From positions 1 through 64,000 of the forward strand of contig CAYRIY010000005.1 in assembly GCA_964424335.1 (NCBI GenBank): a stretch of DNA of 64,000 bases, read 5' to 3'. Position 1 is the stretch's first letter. Each line of letters starts with the position of its first letter. This document shows positions 9,052-17,803 of the stretch, one piece after another. Source of the DNA: CAYRIY01 sp964424335. GTDB taxonomy: Bacteria > Bacillota > Limnochordia > DTU080 > RSA5. Both the position numbers and the translations under genes were made by a program. Below the pieces are notes generated by a model. The model had not been told where the DNA came from, ran no database searches, and worked only from the letters and a program-made list of their open reading frames with translations.

Positions 9052-9285
9052 CTAGCCGGTGATCGCGGCAACGACCCGTTCCAAGAGGTCGGGCGTACCC
9101 TTGGCAAGCAACACCGTCATTCCGACAAGCGTGGTCAGGGTAAAGACGAACTTTGCTGCGGGTTTGAGCGCGTCCGGAACGCGGACCAAGGGCAACTCTC
9201 CCCCTTTGATCAGGCCAATTACGCCCGTGGCAAACGCTCCGCCGCCAACCAAGGCCCAAAAGAGGTCCCACCAAACTCCCTGCAT
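9052..9285 (-). CDS. Small membrane protein of unknown function
   Basis: 77 residues with two predicted membrane helices (about 5-27 and 44-62) separated by a short Lys/Asp loop. A GGAAGGTGA ribosome site precedes the ATG. It lies 42 bases upstream of the P-type ATPase gene on the same strand, so it may be co-transcribed with it and work in the membrane near it. No family was recognised. Confidence 0.6.
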   Translation of the reverse strand: MQGVWWDLFWALVGGGAFATGVIGLIKGGELPLVRVPDALKPAAKFVFTLTTLVGMTVLLAKGTPDLLERVVAAITG

Positions 9286-9497
9286 GTACGTTCACCTTCC
9301 AATTGCTGATGGTCACAGTATGTATCCGCGAATGAGCATTATATCACAATGGATGTCAATTCATGACGACCGTGCGTGAGTCCTTCTATCGCAAGGGCCG
9401 GCCGGTGGGTAATCCCTGCTTTCTGCAGAAGGGAACCGTATTGGAGTGTTCGAATACTTCAGGGTTGATGGCTACTGGCCAAGAGGAGGAACGCACG

Positions 9498-10547
9498 ATG
9501 TACAAGATTGCAGTGTTGCCGGGCGACGGAACGGGCCCAGAGGTCGTCCGCGAAGGCCTCAAAGTGCTCGAGGCCGCTGCGTCCAAGTTTGGATTCAAAT
9601 ACGAGACCGCTACGTACGACTTCGGCGGAGACCGCTACCTGCGCACAGGCGAGACGATCTCCGATGCAGCGGTGAAGGAGCTTGGCAGTTTCGACGCAAT
9701 TTTCCTGGGCGCGATCGGCCACCCCGACGTAAAGCCGGGCATTTTGGAAAAGGGCATTTTGCTCAAACTCCGATTCGACCTTGACCTCTACATCAATCTG
9801 CGCCCCGTCAAGCTGTACCCCGGCGTCGATACGCCGCTCAAAGACAAGGGGCCGGAGCACATCGACTTCGTCGTGGTGCGCGAAAATACGGAGGGCCTCT
9901 ACGCCGGCGCAGGCGGATTCTTGCGCTATGGGACGCCGGACGAGATCGCCGTGCAAGAGTCGATCAACACGCGCAAGGGCGTCGAGCGCTGCCTCAAGTT
10001 CGCGTTCGAGTACGCCAGGAAGCGCAACAAGGCCAAAAAGCTGACGCTTTGCGGCAAGACGAACGTCCTGACGTACGCCTTCGACCTTTGGGAGCGCGCT
10101 TTCAACGAACTTGGCGCTTCATACCCCGATATCGAGCGGGATTACGCCCACGTCGACGCGACCGTCATGTGGATGGTGAAAAACCCCGAATGGTTTGACG
10201 TGATCGTGACGGACAACATGTTCGGCGACATCATTACGGACCTCGGCGCGATGATTCAAGGCGGCATGGGCATAGCAGCCGGCGGAAACATCAATCCCGA
10301 AGGCGTCGGGATGTTCGAGCCGATCGGCGGGTCAGCGCCCAAGTACACGGGCCAAAATGTCATCAATCCCTTGGCGGCCATCTGCTCCGTTTCGATGATG
10401 CTCGACACGCTCGGCGAACGCGACGCTGCCGCAGCGATCGAAAAGTCGGTAATGACCGTGTGCGACCGGCACATCAAGAGCCTGTCGGCGGGTAAGATGG
10501 GGTATAGCACCTCAGAAGTCGGCGATCTGGTGTGCAACAACCTCTAG
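9498..10547 (+). CDS. leuB: 3-isopropylmalate dehydrogenase-like decarboxylating dehydrogenase
   Basis: NAD-dependent beta-decarboxylating dehydrogenase family, most like LeuB, which oxidises 3-isopropylmalate in leucine synthesis. Visible hallmarks are the N-terminal VLPGDGTGPEVV, the substrate segment LLKLRFDLDLYINLRP, FVVVRENTEG, the catalytic Lys in GKTNVL and the metal site TDNMFGDIITDL. The ATG at 9498 is preferred over in-frame starts upstream because GAGGAGGAAC precedes it; the protein is 349 residues. Its location upstream of nadB and nadC is unusual for leuB, so a related substrate such as tartrate or homoisocitrate is not excluded. Confidence 0.78.
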   Translation: MYKIAVLPGDGTGPEVVREGLKVLEAAASKFGFKYETATYDFGGDRYLRTGETISDAAVKELGSFDAIFLGAIGHPDVKPGILEKGILLKLRFDLDLYINLRPVKLYPGVDTPLKDKGPEHIDFVVVRENTEGLYAGAGGFLRYGTPDEIAVQESINTRKGVERCLKFAFEYARKRNKAKKLTLCGKTNVLTYAFDLWERAFNELGASYPDIERDYAHVDATVMWMVKNPEWFDVIVTDNMFGDIITDLGAMIQGGMGIAAGGNINPEGVGMFEPIGGSAPKYTGQNVINPLAAICSVSMMLDTLGERDAAAAIEKSVMTVCDRHIKSLSAGKMGYSTSEVGDLVCNNL

Positions 10548-10595
10548 GGACGTTTGCAAGACAAGGATCGTAAAAGAAGGCTGGGAGCAAGCCCA

Positions 10596-12131
10596 ATGCC
10601 CAATATCCATCGAGTAGACTTTCTCGTAGTCGGGAGCGGCATCGCCGGTTTGGCGACAGCCCTTAAAGCGAGCCGATATGGCCGTGTCCTGATCATCACC
10701 AAAGCGGGACTGCTCGAAAGCAACACTCGTTACGCGCAAGGGGGTATCGCCGCGGCCATGGCGCCGGGCGATACCCCTCGCGATCATTTGGCAGACACAT
10801 TGCGTGCGGGCCACGACCTCGTATCGACCGAGGCGGCGACCGTGCTCGTCGAGGACGGGCCCTTGCGGGTCAAGGAACTGATCGAGCTCGGCGCTCGCTT
10901 TGACGCCTCCCCCGACGGCAGCCTCGTCTTTGGCCGGGAGGCCGCGCACAGCAAAAACCGCATACTGCACGCCCGAGGCGATGCGACCGGCATGGAGGTC
11001 GCGGAAGTGCTGGCCGCGCAGGTCAAAGAGTCGCCGGCGATCGACGTCTTGGAGCAAGTTTTCGCGCTCGACCTCATCGTGCATGACGACAGGTGCATTG
11101 GGCTCACGGCGCGCCTTGCAAGTGGAGAGACCCTCGCCGTGCTGGCCCATGCCACGGTGCTCGCCACCGGAGGGTGCGGACGGGTGTACAAGTACACGAC
11201 CAACCCTTCCGTCGCGACCGGCGACGGCATGGCGATGGCGGCAAGGGCGGGCGTGCCGATCGTCGACATGGAGTTCGTCCAGTTTCACCCGACCGCGCTG
11301 GACCGCGACGACGATCCCATGTTCCTCATTTCCGAAGCCGTGCGCGGCGAGGGGGCTCGCCTCATCAACGACGCGGGTGAAGCGTTTATGAAGGGCCGTC
11401 ACCCCCAGGCCGACCTCGCTCCTAGAGACGTGGTGGCGCGGGCGATCTTTCAACAGATGCAGGAGGGCCGGCGCGTCTACCTCGACGCATCGTCGATCGG
11501 CGCGCGCTTCTCCGAGCGCTTCCCCACGATTTACCACGCATGCCTCGAGCGCGGCCTCAACCCCCCGCACGAACCCATTCCGATCGCGCCCGCCGCTCAC
11601 TTCGTGATGGGCGGGATTCGCACCGACACGGACGGCCGCACGGGCCTCAAGTCGCTTTTCGCCTGCGGCGAAGTGGCATGCACCGGGGTGCACGGCGCAA
11701 ATCGCCTTGCGAGCAACTCACTTCTGGAGGGGCTTGTCTTTGCCGAGCGCATCGCACGCAGCATCGCTCAGGAGCTTTCCAGTTCCCTCCCTGGCCAAGC
11801 TGTCATCGACGAGCTCTCCCTCGCCGACGCAGCCAGCTTGACGGCCGAGGAAGCCAAAGTCTCCGATCGACTGACTGAGGCGCTGCGCCAAGTGATGTGG
11901 GACTACGCTGGGATCGTCCGTTCATCCCAAGGTCTCGAAAAAGCCGCTCGCGAGCTCGAAAAAATCAAAAGCGAGGCGCCGCCCCACGCCTACACCCTTC
12001 GAAACATGATCGAAACGGGCCGCCTGATCGTCCATTCGGCATTGGAACGACGGGAAAGCCGCGGCGGGCACTTCCGTGAGGATTTCCCCGCACCCGATCC
12101 ATCGTGGCAAGAAAGGCGAGTCGTGATTTGA
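10596..12131 (+). CDS. nadB: L-aspartate oxidase
   Basis: FAD enzyme that oxidises L-aspartate to iminoaspartate, the first step of de novo NAD synthesis. It shows the FAD dinucleotide fold VVGSGIAGLATAL, the family segments TRYAQGGIAAAM, EFVQFHPTAL and SEAVRGEGA, and the C-terminal FAD contact CGEVACTGVHGANRLASNS. The ATG at 10596 is preceded by GGGAG; the 511-residue length is typical. The gene ends in a TTGA overlap with nadC, giving translational coupling. No nadA is present in the window. Confidence 0.94.
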   Translation: MPNIHRVDFLVVGSGIAGLATALKASRYGRVLIITKAGLLESNTRYAQGGIAAAMAPGDTPRDHLADTLRAGHDLVSTEAATVLVEDGPLRVKELIELGARFDASPDGSLVFGREAAHSKNRILHARGDATGMEVAEVLAAQVKESPAIDVLEQVFALDLIVHDDRCIGLTARLASGETLAVLAHATVLATGGCGRVYKYTTNPSVATGDGMAMAARAGVPIVDMEFVQFHPTALDRDDDPMFLISEAVRGEGARLINDAGEAFMKGRHPQADLAPRDVVARAIFQQMQEGRRVYLDASSIGARFSERFPTIYHACLERGLNPPHEPIPIAPAAHFVMGGIRTDTDGRTGLKSLFACGEVACTGVHGANRLASNSLLEGLVFAERIARSIAQELSSSLPGQAVIDELSLADAASLTAEEAKVSDRLTEALRQVMWDYAGIVRSSQGLEKAARELEKIKSEAPPHAYTLRNMIETGRLIVHSALERRESRGGHFREDFPAPDPSWQERRVVI

Positions 12132-12979
12132 ACACACTTTCACCGTTTACGATCGACCGACTGGTCGAGCAAGCGCTAAGCGAAGACGTCGGCAGAGGCG
12201 ATCTCACCACGACCGCCGTGGTGCCTGAAGGGCTGCAAGCAAACGCCGTGCTCACGGCAAAAGCCGAGGGCGTCATCGCCGGACTCGATCTGGTCGACGC
12301 CGTATTCAAGAAGGTCGATCCTGGCATCGAGACCAAGCGCCTCGTCGACGAGGGAAGCCGCGTGCGGCCGGGCGACCGGGTCCTGACGGCCCAAGGTTCT
12401 GCCCGCGGCCTGTTGATCGGGGAGCGCGTCGCGCTCAACTTCATTCAAAGGCTCTCGGGGATCGCAACCGAAACGAGGCGTGCGGCCGACGCGTGTGCCG
12501 GGACCCGTGCGCTGGTCGTCGATACGCGCAAGACGACTCCGGGCCTGCGAACGCTCGAGAAGTACGCCGTGCGCGTCGGCGGAGGACGCAATCACCGCTT
12601 CGGCCTGGACGACGCGGTGATGATCAAGGAGAACCACATCAGCGTTGCAGGTGGAATCATCCCCGCCGTCGCCGCAGCGAGGAAACACATAGGCCACATG
12701 CATAAAGTGGAGGTGGAAGTCGCGTCCCTCGATCAGATCGACGAGGCTCTCGCCGCAGGCGCCGACGTCATTCTCCTCGACAACATGAGCCTCGACCAAA
12801 TGCGTGAAGCCGTCGCCCGCATCGGCGGTCGGGCGATCGTCGAGGCATCGGGCGGAATTCGGCCCGATATGGTGGCGGACGTGGCTAAGACAGGCGTCGA
12901 CGTGATTTCGCTCGGGTGGATCACGCATTCAGCGCCGGCGCTCGATCTCAGCCTTCTCATTCACCCCATCGGTACGTAG
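12128..12979 (+). CDS. nadC: Nicotinate-nucleotide pyrophosphorylase (quinolinate phosphoribosyltransferase)
   Basis: Converts quinolinate and PRPP to nicotinate mononucleotide, CO2 and pyrophosphate. The family blocks are clear: EDVGRGDLTT, the phosphate site DTRKTTPGLR, RVGGGRNHRFGLDD, MIKENHI and the C-terminal IVEASGGI with ISLGWITHSAPALD. TTG at 12128 overlaps the nadB stop (TTGA) and has AAGGCGAG upstream; GTG at 12104 is a possible longer start. The 283-residue length is normal. The gene lies nearly end to end with the convergent aminotransferase gene. Confidence 0.93.
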   Translation: MNTLSPFTIDRLVEQALSEDVGRGDLTTTAVVPEGLQANAVLTAKAEGVIAGLDLVDAVFKKVDPGIETKRLVDEGSRVRPGDRVLTAQGSARGLLIGERVALNFIQRLSGIATETRRAADACAGTRALVVDTRKTTPGLRTLEKYAVRVGGGRNHRFGLDDAVMIKENHISVAGGIIPAVAAARKHIGHMHKVEVEVASLDQIDEALAAGADVILLDNMSLDQMREAVARIGGRAIVEASGGIRPDMVADVAKTGVDVISLGWITHSAPALDLSLLIHPIGT

Positions 12980-12984
12980 GGACT

Positions 12985-13860
12985 TTAGTCGAGCGGAACG
13001 TCTGAGCTGCCTTGACGGATCTTCTCAACCATCTCGTCGTACTTCTCAATGATTCGCCGGGTTATCGGGCCCGGTTTGCCCTCGCCGACCGTTCGTCCGT
13101 CCACCTTGACCACGGGCATCACTTCGGTCGTGGTGCCCGAAAGGAAGAGTTCGTCGACGCTCACCAACTCGTCTTTTAAAATCTCGCGGCATGTCACCGG
13201 AATGCCCGCTTCAGCGGCCAGCGCCACCACCAGGCGACGAGTGATCCCAGGCAAGATACGCTGATTCTCGGGATGCGTCACGATCTCGCCGCCGACGACG
13301 GCGAACACGTTCGCGCTCGTCGCCTCCGTGACGACATCGTCGTCACGAACAAATATGGCGTCAAAGACCCCGGCGTCCTTTGCCGCCTGCTTGGCAAGGA
13401 CGTTTGGCAAAAGCGCAATCGACTTGATGTCGCACCTCAGCCACCGAATGTCGGGCGTGGTGACACACGCGACGCCTTCGTCGCGCAACGAGGCGTGCGG
13501 TCGCTCAAGGCCGCGTGCGGTCGCAAAAACCGTAGGCCGGACGCCTTGCGGAAAGAGGTGGTTGCGCGGCGCCGCTCCTCTTGAGATGTGAATGTACACG
13601 GTGCCGTCCTTCACCTTGTTGCGGTCGACCAATTCGAGCGCGGCCGCCTTTAGCGCGTCAAAATCCACCTCGGGCAAGCGAATCTCCGCCGCCGAACGGA
13701 CCAGTCGATCGATGTGCGCCTGCATCGCCAGGGGACGCCCCCCGTATATTCGAACCACTTCGTATACTCCGTCGGCAAACAAGTTGCCCCGATCTTCGAT
13801 CGGGATGAGCGCTTGTTCGTACGGCACAAACTTCCCGTTTAGGTAGACCTGCTCCGTCAC
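12985..13860 (-). CDS. dat: D-amino acid aminotransferase (class IV PLP)
   Basis: Interconverts D-alanine and D-glutamate, supplying D-glutamate for cell-wall synthesis. Class IV aminotransferase hallmarks are IPIEDRGNLFADGVYEV near the N-terminus, the PLP lysine in CDIKSIALLPN, EATSANVF and LSGTTTEVMPV near the C-terminus. The last region and overall length (about 291) fit Dat rather than the branched-chain enzyme. GTG at 13860 is favoured because GGGAG precedes it; a TTG at 13875 directly abuts the rhomboid stop codon. It is the last gene of a minus-strand pair with the rhomboid gene. Confidence 0.86.
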   Translation of the reverse strand: MTEQVYLNGKFVPYEQALIPIEDRGNLFADGVYEVVRIYGGRPLAMQAHIDRLVRSAAEIRLPEVDFDALKAAALELVDRNKVKDGTVYIHISRGAAPRNHLFPQGVRPTVFATARGLERPHASLRDEGVACVTTPDIRWLRCDIKSIALLPNVLAKQAAKDAGVFDAIFVRDDDVVTEATSANVFAVVGGEIVTHPENQRILPGITRRLVVALAAEAGIPVTCREILKDELVSVDELFLSGTTTEVMPVVKVDGRTVGEGKPGPITRRIIEKYDEMVEKIRQGSSDVPLD

Positions 13861-13875
13861 GTCGGTCACTCCCAA

Positions 13876-15066
13876 TCATTGAGTTACGACATACTCTTTC
13901 TCAAACTGCGCGATGCCGTTTACGTGGACGCGCACGCGCCATTCGCCGTAAAGCTGGTCGGGGCGCTGGACAACGATCATGCTCCGCCGGATGATGCGCC
14001 CCCGCACTCTGTCGACGTCCGTCACAACGCCAACATCCTCTGCAACTTGCGCCCACTCGGCTCCCCGGCCGGATCGGCGTTCCCAAGCGACTCGGTACAC
14101 CCCGTTCTCTTCTCGGTCCCCACCCCGGGTCCAGCGCCAAAAGACGCCAAAGGCGATCGGCGGTCCCCCGTGCCGGCTCAAACGAGAATCTACAAATTGC
14201 CAATCGGAGTCGGAACGCCTTGGATCAAGCCAAAGCACCGCTGCGTCACTTGCCACGAAGGGCGCGAAAAACCGACCATATCGGGCTTCCATCGCTTCCG
14301 CCACGGCGGGCGCCACCGGACGCAGCCACTTGCCGACCCCCACGGGAAAGAGACCGGCCGCAAGCATCGCGAAGAGGAGAACGAACGCCACGACCCGTTC
14401 CACGCGGCGGCTCGGCTCCGGCCTTGGGTTGATCACCACGAAGGGCTGCGGGCGTCGATCGACGCCGAGCAAACTCCCGCACAGAAAGCCCCCCAAAAGG
14501 CCTCCCAAGTGGGCGAATTGATCGATGTTGGGGACGGCGAGCCCGAGCACGAGGTTGATTCCGAGGACCTGAGCGAGTGCCGTGTCGATCGGAAGCCACC
14601 GCAAGGGAAGGTTGCGAATGCGGTGGTGCAGCGTGTAACCCATGAAGGCGAATATGGACGCGGATGATCCCACGGAGTAGACGTCGGGGCTTGCAAGGAG
14701 GCTGACGGCAAATCCGGCGATGCCGCCAAGCAGGTAGACGATGATGTAGCGCCCTAACCCCGCGAGGGGCTCGACAATTCTCCCAAAGATAAAGAGTGCA
14801 AACATGTCGACCGCAAGGTGCGGTATTCCGGAGTGGATGAAATTGGCCGCGATAAGGCGATGCCATTCGCCCGACCAAATGAGGTGAGACTTGGCCCCCC
14901 ACTCGATGATCCGGTGGTCAAGGAGGAGATCGGCGAGGAACACACCGAGGGAAATTGCTATGAGCCCAATCGTACCGGGAGGTGTCTCTCGCGCCGACAC
15001 GCTCAAGGCCATCACCACGCTAAGCCGGCATCCATCGCCAATTTGACGCCAAAATCGGGCCAGCAT
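13876..15066 (-). CDS. Rhomboid-family intramembrane serine protease with C-terminal extension
   Basis: A polytopic membrane protein with the rhomboid core (about residues 25-205): HSGIPHLAVDM, the nucleophile motif VGSSAS (active Ser in GxSx) and the catalytic His in AHLGGLLGG. The usual HLxxNM oxyanion Asn is Asp here (HLAVDM). About 190 residues follow, with one more hydrophobic segment and a soluble domain of unknown function. The ATG at 15066 lies inside a hairpin, so ATG at 15012 is a realistic alternative start. The stop touches the dat gene, suggesting coupling. Substrates are unknown. Confidence 0.85.
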   Translation of the reverse strand: MLARFWRQIGDGCRLSVVMALSVSARETPPGTIGLIAISLGVFLADLLLDHRIIEWGAKSHLIWSGEWHRLIAANFIHSGIPHLAVDMFALFIFGRIVEPLAGLGRYIIVYLLGGIAGFAVSLLASPDVYSVGSSASIFAFMGYTLHHRIRNLPLRWLPIDTALAQVLGINLVLGLAVPNIDQFAHLGGLLGGFLCGSLLGVDRRPQPFVVINPRPEPSRRVERVVAFVLLFAMLAAGLFPVGVGKWLRPVAPAVAEAMEARYGRFFAPFVASDAAVLWLDPRRSDSDWQFVDSRLSRHGGPPIAFGVFWRWTRGGDREENGVYRVAWERRSGRGAEWAQVAEDVGVVTDVDRVRGRIIRRSMIVVQRPDQLYGEWRVRVHVNGIAQFEKEYVVTQ

Positions 15067-15076
15067 TTGCTGGCCC
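15057..15076. terminator. Hairpin between the Rieske and rhomboid genes
   Basis: Perfect 8-bp stem GGGCCAGC/GCTGGCCC with a 4-base loop, followed on the plus strand by TAATTTTTA and on the minus strand by GATTTT. It is probably a terminator or attenuator for the upstream minus-strand Rieske gene, and it overlaps the longest possible rhomboid start. Confidence 0.6.
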
Positions 15077-15102
15077 TAATTTTTAGTCCGTTCCTTCCGA
15101 GC

Positions 15103-15411
15103 CTATACCTGGACCAGGATCTCCCCGTCTTTGACTTTGACTTCAAACGTCTCGACAGGAGCCCAGGCCGGGAGCGACAACGCTTGTCCCGTCTTCACGT
15201 TGAAACGGGCGCCATGGCGAGGACACTCGATCTCATCGCCTCGCAGGCAGCCTTCGGAGAGCGACGCCTCCGCATGCGAGCAGGTGTCATCGGTTGCGTA
15301 AAACTCTCCGTCCACGTTATACAAAGCGATCTTGCGTCCGGAGACGATCACGCGCATGCACTTGCCCGGATCAAGATCGGATGTCTTTGCGACACTGACA
15401 AAACCAGCCAT
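15103..15411 (-). CDS. Rieske-type [2Fe-2S] ferredoxin
   Basis: 102 residues forming a single Rieske domain with CSH and, 16 residues on, CPRHG, the two Cys-His pairs that bind a 2Fe-2S cluster. It resembles the small electron carriers of non-haem dioxygenases and NirD, without an oxygenase partner nearby. GAGGGA precedes the ATG. It lies about 160 bases downstream of sufB on the same strand, behind a terminator, so partial read-through or a separate promoter is likely. A role linked to Fe-S assembly is suggested only by position. Confidence 0.9.
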   Translation of the reverse strand: MAGFVSVAKTSDLDPGKCMRVIVSGRKIALYNVDGEFYATDDTCSHAEASLSEGCLRGDEIECPRHGARFNVKTGQALSLPAWAPVETFEVKVKDGEILVQV

Positions 15412-15475
15412 TCGATGTCCCTCTTCCTACTATGGGAAATGCACTTTAGGAAACGCGGCTCGAATCCGAGCACTT

Positions 15476-15507
15476 AAAAAGGCCCCCAGAAAATCGCACG
15501 GGGGCCT
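15476..15507 (-). terminator. Rho-independent terminator after sufB
   Basis: An 8-bp stem (15500-15507 with 15480-15487) is followed on the minus strand by five T residues. It lies 66 bases beyond the sufB stop and before the Rieske gene. Confidence 0.8.
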
Positions 15508-15573
15508 CGTACTCGTCATGCTCCGTTTGGAATCGACAGGGCCCAGGTAGATATTGTCCACCGTGGTGGGCTC

Positions 15574-16974
15574 TTAACCCACCGAGCCCTCCATCTCGAG
15601 CTCGATCAAGCGGTTGAGCTCGACGGCGTACTCCATCGGCAACTCCTTGGCAAAGGGCTCAAAGAACCCTTGGACAATGAGCATCGTTGCCTCTTGCTCC
15701 CCGAGGCCTCGACTCATGAGGTAGAAGAGCTGATCCTCCGAGACTTTGCTGACGGTCGCCTCGTGCTCCATGGTGACGTCGTCCTCGAGGACCTCGATGT
15801 ACGGAATCGTATCCGACTTGGATCCGTCGTCAAACATGAGCGCATCGCAGTCGACCTTGGTCTTGGACCCGTACGCGCCCTTTGCAATGTGCGCGAGGCC
15901 GCGATACGTCGTCTTGCCGCCTTTGAAGCTGATCGACTTGGCCACGATCTTCGAGGTCGTCTCAGGCGCCGCGTGAATGAGCTTGGCACCGGAATCCTGG
16001 TGCTGACCGGGTCCGGCCATCGCCACGGAGACGACGTCAGCCCTTGCGCCCCGCCCCAGCATGTAAACGGCAGGATACTTCATCGTGAGCTTGGAGCCCA
16101 GGTTGCCATCGACCCACTCCATCGTCGCGTTTTCGTATGCGACCGCCCGCTTCGTCACGAGGTTGTAGACGTTGTGGGACCAGTTTTGGATCGTCGAATA
16201 CCTGCACTGTCCGCCCTGCTTGACGATGATTTCGACGACGGCGCTGTGGAGGGATGAGGTGGAGTAAGTCGGGGCCGTGCACCCCTCGACGTAGTGCACC
16301 CTGCTGTTTGGTTCGCAAATGATGAGCGTCCGCTCAAACTGCCCCATGCTCTCGCTGTTGATGCGGAAGTAGGCCTGAAGCGGCACTTCGACTTCTGCCC
16401 CTTCGGGGACGTACACGAAGCTGCCTCCGCTCCACACCGCAGTGTTGAGGGCCGCAAACTTATTGTCCGCAGCCGGCACAACCGTGCCGAAGTACTCCTT
16501 GACGATCTCGGGATACTCGCGGACTGCGGTGTCCATGTCGCAGAAGATGACGCCCTGCTTTTCTAGGTCCTGCCGCATGTTGTGGTAGACGACTTCGGAG
16601 TCGTACTGTGCCGAGACGCCGGCCAAAAACTTCCGCTCCGCCTCGGGGATCCCCAATCGATCAAACGTCCGCTTGATGTCCTCGGGAACCTCATCCCAAC
16701 TGCGTCCTTGCTGATCCGTGGGCCGAATGTAGTAGTAGATGTCGTCAAAATTCAACTCGCTCAGATCGCCGCCCCACGTCGGCAATGGCTTGGACTCGAA
16801 AATCTCGAGCGACTTCAGTCGGATGTCTCGCATCCAATCAGGCTCGCCTTTGATCTCGGAAATCTGCGCGACGATCTCTCGAGATAGTCCCTTCTCGGTC
16901 TTGAACGTGTATTGCTCAGGGTCTTTAAACCCGTACTTATACTCTGTGCTGAGGTCGAGCTGGCTGTCGGCCAT
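15574..16974 (-). CDS. sufB: Fe-S cluster assembly protein SufB
   Basis: Core subunit of the SufBCD scaffold on which Fe-S clusters are built. The sequence matches SufB along its length: YKYGFKDPEQYTF at the N-terminus, WSGGSFVYVPEG, VHYVEGCTAP, NWSHNVYNLVTKRA and the C-terminal SRGLGEQEATMLIVQGFFEP. ATG at 16974 follows GGGAGG and gives 466 residues, the usual size. In most Bacillota sufB ends a sufCDSUB operon, but here no sufC, sufD, sufS or sufU is adjacent; the upstream neighbour is divergent. The partner genes are presumably elsewhere. Confidence 0.96.
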   Translation of the reverse strand: MADSQLDLSTEYKYGFKDPEQYTFKTEKGLSREIVAQISEIKGEPDWMRDIRLKSLEIFESKPLPTWGGDLSELNFDDIYYYIRPTDQQGRSWDEVPEDIKRTFDRLGIPEAERKFLAGVSAQYDSEVVYHNMRQDLEKQGVIFCDMDTAVREYPEIVKEYFGTVVPAADNKFAALNTAVWSGGSFVYVPEGAEVEVPLQAYFRINSESMGQFERTLIICEPNSRVHYVEGCTAPTYSTSSLHSAVVEIIVKQGGQCRYSTIQNWSHNVYNLVTKRAVAYENATMEWVDGNLGSKLTMKYPAVYMLGRGARADVVSVAMAGPGQHQDSGAKLIHAAPETTSKIVAKSISFKGGKTTYRGLAHIAKGAYGSKTKVDCDALMFDDGSKSDTIPYIEVLEDDVTMEHEATVSKVSEDQLFYLMSRGLGEQEATMLIVQGFFEPFAKELPMEYAVELNRLIELEMEGSVG

Positions 16975-17264
16975 GTCAATCGATGCCTCCCTTTTACTTT
17001 GCCGAACCGACGGACAGGCGTACTTTCCCCACCCGACTCCCGGCCGCACGCCGCCCAAGGAGCGACCTACATTTCAAGGATAGGGTGAAACGAGTTCGGC
17101 AATTTTAAACACCGGGCAAATAGGCCCTGTGACCGTTGTCGACTAATTATAGGGTAAATGTTTCCGACGGGATCGTCAAGGCGCGCCTTGTCCGAGCCTA
17201 ACGCCGCCGCCCACCGATCGCCCCGATAAATGCGTCAGACTTTCGTGACATGAAAGGTGAGACG

Positions 17265-17795
17265 ATGGCTCGCATACTCGTAGACATGGACGGCGTATTG
17301 TGCAACCTGATCGAGAAGTGGTTTACAACCTACAATAAAGAGTACGGCGATGACCTGTGCATCGACAAACAAGTCGAATGGGGACCTCACCGCTACGCCA
17401 AGGCCGGCAAGTCCGTGTACAAGTACTTGTCGATGCCAGGTTTTTTTCGCGACTTGCGCCCGATTCCCGGAGCGATCGAGGGCATGCGCTCCTTGATCGA
17501 GCGCGGCCACGACGTCGTCGTCGTCACGGCTGCCCGAAACGGCCACCGAGACAAGATCGATTGGCTCAGAGAGCGCCTCCCCTTCCTCGACCAGAACAAC
17601 ATCGTCTTTGCTCATAGGAAGTACCTCGTGCGCGGCGACATACTGTTCGACGACGCCCCGCACAACCTCGAGGCATTCGAGCCCTACGGCCAGCCCGTCG
17701 CGATGGCGTATCCGTACAACGAAAGCGTAACGTGTCCGCGGGTCGGCTCCTGGAGCGAGTTTCTGGAGTTTGTGGACGAGCGGCTGCCTATATAG
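17265..17795 (+). CDS. HAD-superfamily 5'(3')-deoxyribonucleotidase-like phosphatase
   Basis: About 176 residues with the HAD motifs of the NT5C/YqfW type: the catalytic DMDGVL near the N-terminus, motif II in VVTAA, and the acidic motif ILFDDAPHNLEAF near the C-terminus. It probably dephosphorylates nucleotides or a similar small phosphate ester in the cytoplasm. ATG at 17265 is preferred because AAAGGTGAG lies just before it; ATG at 17250 is an alternative. It is divergent from sufB and followed at once by a repeat element. The true substrate cannot be told from sequence. Confidence 0.82.
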   Translation: MARILVDMDGVLCNLIEKWFTTYNKEYGDDLCIDKQVEWGPHRYAKAGKSVYKYLSMPGFFRDLRPIPGAIEGMRSLIERGHDVVVVTAARNGHRDKIDWLRERLPFLDQNNIVFAHRKYLVRGDILFDDAPHNLEAFEPYGQPVAMAYPYNESVTCPRVGSWSEFLEFVDERLPI

Positions 17796-17803
17796 GAGGA
17801 AGA

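Noticed and set aside
9286..9497. Possible T-box or leader riboswitch upstream of the leuB-like gene
   Set aside because: The conserved T-box core is absent and no terminator/antiterminator pair was found.
10512..11693. 393-codon minus-strand frame opposite nadB
   Set aside because: Antisense shadow of a clearly recognised gene.
15450..15475. tRNA-like GGCTCGAATCCGAGC sequence
   Set aside because: It is a short palindrome; no acceptor, D or anticodon arms can be drawn around it.
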